Part shown: positions 41,378-49,082 of the stretch, one piece after another
How positions within the stretch are numbered: position 1 is the stretch's first letter
Layout: each line of letters opens with the position of its first letter
Assembly (NCBI GenBank): GCA_016704425.1
Contig: JADJAC010000011.1
Span: forward strand, 310,001-374,000
DNA length: 64,000 nt
DNA from: Sphingomonadales bacterium
GTDB lineage: Bacteria; Pseudomonadota; Alphaproteobacteria; Sphingomonadales; Sphingomonadaceae
Direction of reading: 5' to 3'
The notes under the pieces: generated by a model
Told to the model about the DNA's origin: nothing
Databases searched by the model: none
Seen by the model: the letters and a program-made list of their open reading frames with translations, nothing else
Made by a program: the position numbers and the translations under genes

Positions 41378-43669
41378 ATGGCCAGTCGGGCGCAAACATG
41401 GCAGGATTCAGTCAAGCGCGGCGCGATCCGCAGCGGCGCGATGCTCGGGGCCGTTGGCTTGGGGCTTGGGGCCCTGATTTTGACGCTGTTGCTTGCCAGT
41501 TATCACCCGAGCGATCCTTCGCTCAACACGGCTGGTGGCGGACCGGTGCGCAATCTGATCGGCGTTCCGGGTGCCTGGATCTCCGATGGCCTCCTTTCGC
41601 TGATCGGACCGGCTGCTGCCTTGTTCGTGCCTCTCGTGATCGTTGCAGCAACGCGGCTCTGGCGTGGGGCGCCTGTCACTGGATGGCGTCAGCGCGCGGT
41701 TCGGGCCCTGGGCGGCATCGTGCTGATCGATATTGCGCTTTCGCTTTTCAAGCCGGACGCGATTGCAGGACTGCCGGGCGGGCTTGGTGGTGCAATTGGT
41801 TTCCTTGGTGCTGGGATGCTTGAATGGGTCATCGGGTTCATTGGCGATCCGGCGATTGCTCGTCTTGTCGCGCTGGGCATAGCCACTGTGCTGGCGATGG
41901 CAGGTATTGTCGTATGGTCGATCGCGTTGGGGTTGGACGCCGATGAGCGCGGTTGGCTGTTCCGCAGGCGCATGCGCGGCTTGGCTGATGTTGACGATTA
42001 TGTCGCGCCGCCTCCCGTGATCAAGCAGCCGGAACCACGCCCGGCACCGCCGCCGCGCAGCGAGGATCGCAAGCCGATCATCAATCTCGGCGCGTCCAAG
42101 CCAGCGCCGGCCCAACCACCCAGGAAGCCCGCGCAATCCGCTTTCGACCTCAAGGACCGCTATGTGCTGCCCTCGCTTGATCTGCTCAAGAAAGCGCCAC
42201 CCTCTTCGGGCCCGCAGATCGACAAGGCCGGGCTTGAACGCAATGCGCGGCTGCTTGAGTCTGTGCTTGACGATTTCCATGTAAAGGGCGCGATCGTCGA
42301 GGTGCGTCCCGGCCCCGTCGTGACGATGTATGAGCTGGAGCCCGCCGCCGGGATCAAGGCGAGCCGGGTCGTCCAGCTTGCAGATGATATTGCCCGCAAC
42401 ATGTCTGCCATGTCTGCGCGTGTCGCGACAATTCCGGGGCGAAGCGTGATCGGCATCGAGCTTCCGAATGCGCGGCGCGAGTCCGTTGTCTTCCACGAAC
42501 TGGCCTCGAGTCAGGCGTTCGAGGACCAGACGGCCCAGCTTCCCATCATCCTTGGCAAGAACATTGCGGGCGATCCCGTGATTGCCGATCTTGCGCCGAT
42601 GCCTCACCTGCTGGTTGCGGGCACGACCGGTTCGGGTAAATCGGTCGGACTGAACGCGATGATCCTGTCGCTGCTCTACCGGCTGACGCCGGACCAGTGC
42701 CGGTTGATCATGATCGATCCGAAGATGCTCGAACTCAGCATCTACGACAATATTCCGCACCTGCTCTCGCCTGTAGTCACGGAGCCCGCAAAGGCGATCC
42801 GCGCGCTTAAATGGGCGGTCGAGCAGATGGAAGACCGTTACCGGATGATGGCATCGCTGGGTGTGCGCGGGCTTTCGAGCTTCAACGACAAGGTGCGTGC
42901 TGCGCGCGCCAAGGGGCAGCAACTCTGTCGCAAGGTCCAGACAGGCTATGATGCAGAAACCGGGCAACCGGTCTATGAGGAAGAAAAGCTCGAATATGAG
43001 CCGCTACCCCAGATTGTCATCATCGTGGACGAACTTGCCGACTTGATGATGACGGCCGGCAAGGAAGTCGAGTTCCTGATCCAGCGGCTCGCTCAAAAGG
43101 CCCGTGCGGCGGGCATTCACCTGATCATGGCAACCCAACGTCCGTCGGTCGATGTCATCACCGGCGTCATCAAGGCCAACCTGCCGACACGGATCAGTTT
43201 TGCGGTCACTTCGAAGATCGATTCGCGCACCATTCTTGGAGAGCAGGGCGCCGAACAGCTGCTGGGGAAGGGTGATATGCTCTACATGCCGGGTGGCAAG
43301 CAGATCGCGCGCGTCCACGGCCCATTCGTTTCAGACGACGAAGTCAGGGCGGTTGCCGATCATTGGCGCTCGCAGGGGTCGCCCGACTACATCATGGCTG
43401 TGACTGAAGAGCCCGAAGATGGCGGCTGGGCAATTGATGGCGCCCCGTCCGGCGAAGACAGTCCGGAAGACCAGCTTTTCCGTCGTGCCGTTCAGGTGGT
43501 CGCCGAAAGCCAGAAGGCCTCGACATCATACGTCCAGCGCCAGTTGCGCGTGGGGTACAACAGCGCCGCGCGCCTCATCGAACGGATGGAGAGCGAAGGG
43601 CTTGTCAGTCGACCCGATCACGTTGGCCGCCGCGAAGTCCTCATCGATGCCGAAGGGCACGCCATCTAG
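41378..43669 (+). CDS. ftsK: DNA translocase FtsK
   Basis: A 763-residue FtsK/SpoIIIE protein. Four N-terminal membrane helices (GLGALILTLLLAS, LIGPAAALFVPLVIV and others) precede a short proline-rich linker (PPPVIKQPEPRPAPPPRSED). The motor has the Walker A AGTTGSGKSVGLNAM and IIVDELADLMM. The C-terminal gamma domain, LFRRAVQVVAESQKAS through RVGYNSAARLIERMESEGLV, recognises KOPS sites. It pumps chromosome ends at the septum and activates XerCD. The linker is short compared with E. coli. Confidence 0.97.
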   Translation: MASRAQTWQDSVKRGAIRSGAMLGAVGLGLGALILTLLLASYHPSDPSLNTAGGGPVRNLIGVPGAWISDGLLSLIGPAAALFVPLVIVAATRLWRGAPVTGWRQRAVRALGGIVLIDIALSLFKPDAIAGLPGGLGGAIGFLGAGMLEWVIGFIGDPAIARLVALGIATVLAMAGIVVWSIALGLDADERGWLFRRRMRGLADVDDYVAPPPVIKQPEPRPAPPPRSEDRKPIINLGASKPAPAQPPRKPAQSAFDLKDRYVLPSLDLLKKAPPSSGPQIDKAGLERNARLLESVLDDFHVKGAIVEVRPGPVVTMYELEPAAGIKASRVVQLADDIARNMSAMSARVATIPGRSVIGIELPNARRESVVFHELASSQAFEDQTAQLPIILGKNIAGDPVIADLAPMPHLLVAGTTGSGKSVGLNAMILSLLYRLTPDQCRLIMIDPKMLELSIYDNIPHLLSPVVTEPAKAIRALKWAVEQMEDRYRMMASLGVRGLSSFNDKVRAARAKGQQLCRKVQTGYDAETGQPVYEEEKLEYEPLPQIVIIVDELADLMMTAGKEVEFLIQRLAQKARAAGIHLIMATQRPSVDVITGVIKANLPTRISFAVTSKIDSRTILGEQGAEQLLGKGDMLYMPGGKQIARVHGPFVSDDEVRAVADHWRSQGSPDYIMAVTEEPEDGGWAIDGAPSGEDSPEDQLFRRAVQVVAESQKASTSYVQRQLRVGYNSAARLIERMESEGLVSRPDHVGRREVLIDAEGHAI

Positions 43670-43727
43670 ATTCAGTTGCGGTTCAACTGACGGATTGCAT
43701 CCGTGATATCCCTGAGTGGAGTTTTGC

Positions 43728-44336
43728 ATGTCTTTTCGCTTTCTGGCCGCAGCAACGGCTGTTGCAATCGTGGCGCCTGCCTCTGCGCAGTCCAGTGACC
43801 TTGCCGCTGTTTCATCTCATCTGAAAGACGTTGCGACGATGACGGCGAGTTTCGTCCAGACCGACAGGACAGGCAAGTCATTGAACGGAACGCTCAAGCT
43901 CAAACGGCCCGGCAGGATTCGTTTCCAGTATGAAAAGGGCGTGCCCATCCTGATCGTCGGCGACGGAAAGGCTTTGACGTTCATCGACTATTCGGTGCGG
44001 CAAGTACAACGCTGGCCGATCGGCAATTCACCTTTGGGCGTCCTGCTGGATCCGAATCGCGACATGACGCGCTTCGCCAAGGTCGTCGCAACATCTGATC
44101 CACGGCTTGTCGTTATTGAGGCTCGCGATCCCAAGCGACCAGAATTCGGTATCATCACATTGGCATTTTCGCGGCAGGCTTCGGCGCCCGCCGGGCTCAT
44201 GTTGCAGGGGTGGGTCACGGTCGACAGCCAGGGGAACCGGACGTCCATCCGCCTTTCGGGCCAGTCGTTTAACACACCAGTGTCCGACGAAGCGTTCAAA
44301 TGGCGCGATCCTCGCCCGAATTTGCGCGGACGCTGA
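43728..44336 (+). CDS. lolA: Outer-membrane lipoprotein carrier LolA
   Basis: A 202-residue protein whose ATG at 43728 starts a signal peptide (MSFRFLAAATAVAIV, cleavage after ASA). The LolA fold follows: HLKDVATMTASFVQTDRTG, NGTLKLKRPGRIRFQYEK and VRQVQRWPIGNSPLGVLL. LolA carries lipoproteins across the periplasm from LolCDE to the outer membrane. It lies 58 bp after ftsK in the same direction, an arrangement common in alphaproteobacteria. Confidence 0.93.
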   Translation: MSFRFLAAATAVAIVAPASAQSSDLAAVSSHLKDVATMTASFVQTDRTGKSLNGTLKLKRPGRIRFQYEKGVPILIVGDGKALTFIDYSVRQVQRWPIGNSPLGVLLDPNRDMTRFAKVVATSDPRLVVIEARDPKRPEFGIITLAFSRQASAPAGLMLQGWVTVDSQGNRTSIRLSGQSFNTPVSDEAFKWRDPRPNLRGR

Positions 44337-44472
44337 ACCGCCCATTCATATTGGCGACAGGAAAGCAGTTTATAAGAGGACAAGCAGTTACGGAGACTGG
44401 TTTCGAGATTCCCCCCTGTTGCTCGATACTGTGTTTGTTTCCGAAACTCGCCAGCGTGACGAACGCTCGGTT

Positions 44473-44511
44473 GACCCTCGCTCCATGCCCCCGGAGTGAG
44501 GGTCTTTCCGT
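44473..44511 (+). terminator. Rho-independent terminator between lolA and xthA
   Basis: The stem GACCCTCGCTCC (44473-44484) pairs with GGAGTGAGGGTC (44493-44504), with one mismatch and an eight-base loop, followed by TTTCCGTTTCT. It ends the ftsK-lolA transcript. The rest of the 244-bp gap shows nothing else. Confidence 0.75.
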
Positions 44512-44580
44512 TTCTGGGTCGATGCAGACAGGCCTGTCTTGGCGCTTGCGGGGCTGGGGCGCGATGCTTAGAGCCATGGC

Positions 44581-45363
44581 ATGAAGATTGCTTCCTGGAA
44601 CATCAATTCGGTTCGCTTCCGGATGGATATTGTCGCCCGGTTCCTGAAGGAAATGGCGCCTGACATTTTGTGCCTGCAGGAAACCAAGGCGGAGAACGCG
44701 CAATTTCCCATGGATGCGCTCAAAGGTCTTGGTTATCCGCACATCGTCATCAACGGGCAGAAGATGCACCACGGTGTGGCAATCCTCAGCAAGGTGCCGC
44801 TTGTCGAAGATCGCAGCCATGACTGGCAGGACAATGGCGAAGCACGCCATATCGGTGTGCGCCTCCCGAATGGCGTCCTGCTTGAAAATGTCTATGTGCC
44901 TGCCGGTGGTGATATTCCCGATCGTGAGCAGAATCCGAAATTTGGCCAGAAACTGGATTTTCTCGGGCGGATGATCGACTGGTCGTCTTCGCTGTCCGAA
45001 CCGACAATTCTGACGGGTGATTTCAATATTGCGCCGCTCGAATCCGATGTGTGGAATCATAGGCAACTTATCGATGTTGTCAGCCACACGCCCATTGAAG
45101 TCGAGACGCTTGCCCGCCTGCAAGCGAGTCACAATTGGGTCGATCTCGGACGGCATTTCGTGCCTGCGCCGGAGCGTCTCTTCACCTGGTGGAGCTACCG
45201 CGCAAAGGATTGGTCGGTTTCAGATCGCGGCAGACGCCTTGATCACATGTGGGCGTCCCCGTCCCTGCGCGAACAGGCAGTCAGCCATACAGTCCATGAA
45301 GCCTGTCGCGATTGGGACAAGCCTTCCGACCATATTCCCATCGTGACAGAGTTTGCCTTTTGA
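44581..45363 (+). CDS. xthA: Exodeoxyribonuclease III
   Basis: A 260-residue endonuclease/exonuclease/phosphatase-family AP endonuclease. The catalytic motifs are visible: SWNINSVRFRMD, LCLQETKAEN (metal-binding glutamate), ILTGDFNIAP and the last DHIPIVTEF with the catalytic histidine. It repairs abasic sites and degrades 3' ends. Its stop overlaps the TTG start of the ribA gene. Confidence 0.95.
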   Translation: MKIASWNINSVRFRMDIVARFLKEMAPDILCLQETKAENAQFPMDALKGLGYPHIVINGQKMHHGVAILSKVPLVEDRSHDWQDNGEARHIGVRLPNGVLLENVYVPAGGDIPDREQNPKFGQKLDFLGRMIDWSSSLSEPTILTGDFNIAPLESDVWNHRQLIDVVSHTPIEVETLARLQASHNWVDLGRHFVPAPERLFTWWSYRAKDWSVSDRGRRLDHMWASPSLREQAVSHTVHEACRDWDKPSDHIPIVTEFAF

Positions 45364-46415
45364 GTGACCCGCGCGCCACGGCCCGGGCCATTGATGCCCT
45401 GCGTCGCGGCTGGCCTGTCGCGATCGATGAGGCCATTACCGTCCTTGCGATCGAAAGCGCCGATGCCCTGCGTCTCTCGGCCTTCGATCCTGAGGCTAAG
45501 GCAGACATACTCATTTCTTCAAGTCGCGCTGTGACATTGAAGCTGGCGAACCAGCGGGCAGCAGCGACACTGGGTGAGCCGGTTGTCATTGCCCGGACAT
45601 CCTGGCTGGATCTGGCAGCAGCCACTGCCTTGGCCGATCCGGCGACGGACCTTGCGAACCCCCTGATGGGCCCCTTTGCAGCGCGAGATGTCGAACATCC
45701 CCTTGCGTGCGCGGCAGCACTGGAACTTGCGCGCCATGCAGGTCTTCTGCCAGCATTCTTTGTCCTTTCGGGTGTTCAGAATGCTGCAGACAGCATTTCA
45801 GGAAAGGCTGTTCACGACTGGGATGCCCCGGAGCGCCTGGCAATCGCGGCTCGGGCGCGGCTCCCCGTTGCCGCTTCGGAGAAAGCGGAACTTGTTGCCT
45901 TTCGGAGCCCGGAGATGGCGGGCGAGCATGTTGCACTGATTGTTGGCCAACCCAATGGCGAAGCACCTCTGGTGCGGCTCCATAGTGAATGCCTGACGGG
46001 CGATGTGCTGGGGAGCCTCAAATGCGATTGCGGCCCGCAGCTCGATGCAGCACTTCGACTGATCGCGGCAAATGGTTGGGGCATCCTGCTTTACTTGCGG
46101 CAGGAGGGGCGGGGCATCGGGCTCATCAATAAGTTGCGCGCCTATCAGTTGCAGGATCAGGGCTTCGATACGGTCGATGCCAATCTCCGCCTTGGCTTTG
46201 CCGTCGATTCGCGTGACTTCGGAGTTGCCGCGCGAATGCTCCAGCTTCTGGGTCAGGATCGGGTCCGCCTGTTGACCAACAACCCCGAAAAGGTCGCTGG
46301 CCTTGAAGCCTCAGGGATCAGGGTTGCAGAGCGTGTTCCCCACCAATTGCCCCCAAATCCCCATAATGAACGCTATCTCGCGACCAAGCGGGACCGGACC
46401 GGCCACCAGTTGTAG
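45360..46415 (+). CDS. ribA: GTP cyclohydrolase II
   Basis: A 351-residue protein read from the TTG at 45360, which overlaps the xthA stop (TTGA). The C-terminal half is GTP cyclohydrolase II: VRLHSECLTGDVLGSLKCDCG has the three zinc cysteines, and LRQEGRGIGLINKLRAYQLQD is the substrate loop. The N-terminal 150 residues resemble a degenerate DHBP synthase-like domain lacking the usual acidic motifs. It catalyses the first step of riboflavin synthesis. This longer GCHII with an N-terminal extension is frequent in sphingomonads. Confidence 0.92.
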   Translation: MSDPRATARAIDALRRGWPVAIDEAITVLAIESADALRLSAFDPEAKADILISSSRAVTLKLANQRAAATLGEPVVIARTSWLDLAAATALADPATDLANPLMGPFAARDVEHPLACAAALELARHAGLLPAFFVLSGVQNAADSISGKAVHDWDAPERLAIAARARLPVAASEKAELVAFRSPEMAGEHVALIVGQPNGEAPLVRLHSECLTGDVLGSLKCDCGPQLDAALRLIAANGWGILLYLRQEGRGIGLINKLRAYQLQDQGFDTVDANLRLGFAVDSRDFGVAARMLQLLGQDRVRLLTNNPEKVAGLEASGIRVAERVPHQLPPNPHNERYLATKRDRTGHQL

Positions 46416-46417
46416 TG

Positions 46418-47083
46418 CTACGCACGTGTGCCGAACAAGGCACTTCCGATGCGGACGTGCGTTGCGCCGAGCAGAACTGCCGTTTCGTAATCTCCGGTCA
46501 TCCCCATACTGAGTCCATCGAGGCCGTGATCGCGAGCGAGCTTCGCAAGGAGCGCAAAATAGGGGGCTGCCTCAAGGTCGGCCGGCGGCACTGCCATCAA
46601 TCCGGTCAAGTCAAGGCCCGCCGCGCGCGCCTCTGCGACAAGACCGGGCAGGTCTCCAATGCGGCAACCGCCCTTTTGCGGCTCATCTCCAATGTTGACC
46701 TGGATGAAGCAGGCCGGATGTCGTCCGGTCTTCTGTTGCGCCTTGGCAAGTGCGGAGACGAGTGACGGCCGATCAATCGAGTGGATCACGTCGAAAAGCG
46801 CGACAGCATCCTCCGCCTTGTTTGATTGCAACTGACCGACAAGATGAAGCTCAAGATCATGGAACTCGGCGCGCAACCCCGGCCATTTTCCTTGGGCTTC
46901 CTGCACCCGGTTTTCGCCAAAGCGGCGCTGGCCCGCATCGATCAGTGGGCGGATCGCTGCAGCGTCATGTGTTTTGGCTATTGCAATCAGCCGGACGTCT
47001 TCGCCGCGTCGGCCCGCAAGCCTTGCCGCGCGCTCGATGTTAGCGGAAACCTTGTCCAGTCTTGCCTTTGCGTCATCTGTCAT
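46418..47083 (-). CDS. YggS-family PLP homeostasis protein
   Basis: A 221-residue PLP-binding barrel: LIAIAKTHDAAAIRPLID carries the PLP lysine, GENRVQEAQGKWPGL and LELHLVGQLQSNKAEDAV follow, and LSMGMTGDYETAVLLGATHVRIGSALFG is the phosphate-binding end. These proteins buffer pyridoxal phosphate. I use the ATG at 47083 (MTDDAKARLD); the frame is open further but not conserved. It is divergent from the thiamine phosphate synthase-like gene and convergent with ribA, only two bases apart. Confidence 0.93.
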   Translation of the reverse strand: MTDDAKARLDKVSANIERAARLAGRRGEDVRLIAIAKTHDAAAIRPLIDAGQRRFGENRVQEAQGKWPGLRAEFHDLELHLVGQLQSNKAEDAVALFDVIHSIDRPSLVSALAKAQQKTGRHPACFIQVNIGDEPQKGGCRIGDLPGLVAEARAAGLDLTGLMAVPPADLEAAPYFALLAKLARDHGLDGLSMGMTGDYETAVLLGATHVRIGSALFGTRA

Positions 47084-47104
47084 TCGGTCGCTATAGGAAT
47101 TGAG

Positions 47105-47644
47105 ATGCCCAAGCGCCACTCCCGCCCCCAAACTCCTGCGTTGCCGAGGCTCTGGTTGATGACGGATGAGCGCTTGGGGGAGAATTTGTTTCCGACGCTC
47201 AGGAAATTGCCAAAGGGCGCCGGCGTGATTTTCCGCCATTACAGTTTGACGCGTGCAGAAAGGGCAGGGCTATTTCGTCGGGTCAGGGCCATTGCCCGTG
47301 CGCGGCGCCTGATGCTCCTTTCTGGTGGCCCAGGCGGCGCACACGGGCGGCACTTTGGCGCGGTGTCGGTTCCGGTCCACTCGAAGCGCGAACGGATTGC
47401 GGCTGAGCGCAATGGCGCAAAGTTGCTTTTTGTGTCTCCCATATTCTCGACGGCATCACATCCCGGCGCGCGCGCGCTTGGCCGGAGCCGGTTCGGCCTG
47501 CTGATAGCGGGCGGCCGCGTGCCAGTGATCGCACTTGGCGGCATGACGCGTCAACGGGCACGTTCGCTGTCAGTGTTCAAGATTCACGGGTGGGCCGCGA
47601 TCAGCAGCCTGACATATCAGAAGCGGAAGGCTGTCCCGACATAG
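47105..47644 (+). CDS. Thiamine phosphate synthase-like protein
   Basis: A 179-residue ThiE/TenI-type barrel starting at the ATG at 47105. Recognisable parts are LPRLWLMTDERLG, HYSLTRAERAGLFRRVRAIA and VPVIALGGMTRQRARSL with the phosphate-binding glycines. Several residues of true ThiE are not conserved, so it may be one of the short homologues whose substrate is unclear. It is convergent with the outer-membrane protein gene, overlapping by 28 bases. Confidence 0.75.
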   Translation: MPKRHSRPQTPALPRLWLMTDERLGENLFPTLRKLPKGAGVIFRHYSLTRAERAGLFRRVRAIARARRLMLLSGGPGGAHGRHFGAVSVPVHSKRERIAAERNGAKLLFVSPIFSTASHPGARALGRSRFGLLIAGGRVPVIALGGMTRQRARSLSVFKIHGWAAISSLTYQKRKAVPT

Positions 47645-48333
47645 ATGGCCTGACTGTCCCGGCGATTGTCCGTCAACGGCTCAAGCCGGTTCCGCTCGGA
47701 CCGGTAACGCACGCCTGCAGTTACATCGAGATTGCGGGTGAGGCGATAAGCGCCGCCAACATCGAGCGAAACACTTTCAGCGCCAGAAATCGTGCGCGGC
47801 GCATTCCCGGTCGGCCGGTCTGCAGCAACCTGAAGGCGCGTGCTCCATTTCCGTGTATTGTAACTCAGCGCGACGTCAGCCGCTTCGCGTCCACCCGGCA
47901 GTGCGCCGCTGTCGACTCGGGTCACGTCACCTGACAAGGCAAACCGCTTCCAGCCGACGCCGACGCCAAGGCTATAGGCAACCGGAGCAATACCAAGTGT
48001 TGCCGGTGTCCCCGCCGCGACTCGATCCGCCTCGCTCGGGACAACGCCCGTCCGTGCCCGGACCGCGACCGTGACGGCCCGATTGCGATTGCTGAACGCA
48101 GCTGGCGTGAAGCGAAAACCTGAGCTGTTGAAACCGCTCCGCGCGAGAGCAGCGGCAAGCACAGGGTCGGCCGCAACCGGCGTATAACTGCCGATTCCGA
48201 CGCGCGGTGCCGCGCTTGCCAAACGCTTGGACAGGAAATTGTTTGCCGAAGCTCCAACCGCAGGCGCACCAGCAAGCGCGGCAGCGCACACTGCGCCCGC
48301 GAGACTAGCCAATAGGGTTGCACGACGGTTCAT
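47617..48333 (-). CDS. Outer-membrane beta-barrel-like protein
   Basis: A 238-residue protein with a signal peptide (MNRRATLLASLAGAVCAAAL, cleavage near VGA). The body has alternating beta strands (VAYSLGVGVGWKRFALSGDVT, DVALSYNTRKWSTRLQVAAD, LDVTAGVRYRSERN) and ends in TAFRF, the terminal phenylalanine signature used by the BAM complex. It lacks a recognisable family. The barrel is small, perhaps eight to ten strands. Confidence 0.75.
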   Translation of the reverse strand: MNRRATLLASLAGAVCAAALAGAPAVGASANNFLSKRLASAAPRVGIGSYTPVAADPVLAAALARSGFNSSGFRFTPAAFSNRNRAVTVAVRARTGVVPSEADRVAAGTPATLGIAPVAYSLGVGVGWKRFALSGDVTRVDSGALPGGREAADVALSYNTRKWSTRLQVAADRPTGNAPRTISGAESVSLDVGGAYRLTRNLDVTAGVRYRSERNRLEPLTDNRRDSQAIYVGTAFRF

Positions 48334-48517
48334 CTTCGAGAATCAAACTCCTGCTCCCAGTCGCTAGCATAGAATCATTCGTGATGCACAGCTGTTTGAG
48401 TCACTTTGTTGCGAGCTGTTGCAATTGCTCAACACTTGCGCATGGTCTCCGCGCTTGCGGGATGGCAAAACCTGCCTATAAGGCGCGCGAGTGACGTTTT
48501 TCCAAGGATAGTTTGCC

Positions 48518-48967
48518 ATGTCGAGGCCCCTCCCAATAGTTGCCGCATTCGCAATCGGACTCGCATTGTCCGGTTGTGGCCTTATGGGCAAGGGCAAGCC
48601 TTCTGCTGCAGCAAAAGGTGACATAGCGGCGTCAAAAGTGACCACGATCGGCGTCAATGCCTATCTCTGGCGGGCCTCACTTGATACCATTTCCTTCATG
48701 CCGCTCATTCAGGCAGACGCCAATGGCGGCGTGATCGTGACGGACTGGTATGCCAACCCGTCATCGCCCAATGAGCGGATGAAGCTCACCATTTCGATCC
48801 TCGACAAGGACCTGCGGGCCGACGCGCTTCGCGTCGCGGCTTCAAGGCAGGTGGCGCAGGACGGCGGCTGGGTTGATGCTCCGGTCCAGGCAGCGACAGT
48901 CCAGAAGCTTGAGGAAATCATCCTCACCAAAGCGCGCGACCTCCGCCGCAGCTCTATTGTCGGGTAG
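48518..48967 (+). CDS. DUF3576 lipoprotein
   Basis: A 149-residue lipoprotein (lipobox in ALSGC). The domain TIGVNAYLWRASLDTISFMPL, GGVIVTDWYANPSSPNERMK and LEEIILTKARDLRR is DUF3576, which is nearly confined to alphaproteobacteria. The function is unknown. It precedes leuS by 115 bp with a large inverted repeat in between. Confidence 0.92.
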   Translation: MSRPLPIVAAFAIGLALSGCGLMGKGKPSAAAKGDIAASKVTTIGVNAYLWRASLDTISFMPLIQADANGGVIVTDWYANPSSPNERMKLTISILDKDLRADALRVAASRQVAQDGGWVDAPVQAATVQKLEEIILTKARDLRRSSIVG

Positions 48968-48975
48968 GAATTGAC

Positions 48976-49068
48976 CCTTCGCGCCTTCGCGCCTTTGCGC
49001 GAATATTGCTACGGCGGTGGTGCGGAACGGATTTTTCTGTTTCGTGCGAAGACGCGAAGACGCGAAGG
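48976..49068. repeat. Inverted repeat built of CTTCGCG units
   Basis: The left arm (48976-49003) and the reversed right arm (49041-49068) match at 24 of 28 positions, separated by 37 bases. Each arm consists of three CTTCGCG-like units in tandem. The structure sits between a lipoprotein gene and leuS and can form a long cruciform or RNA hairpin. It looks like a dispersed intergenic (REP-type) repeat. Confidence 0.75.
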
Positions 49069-49082
49069 AAGCTGCTTGAACG

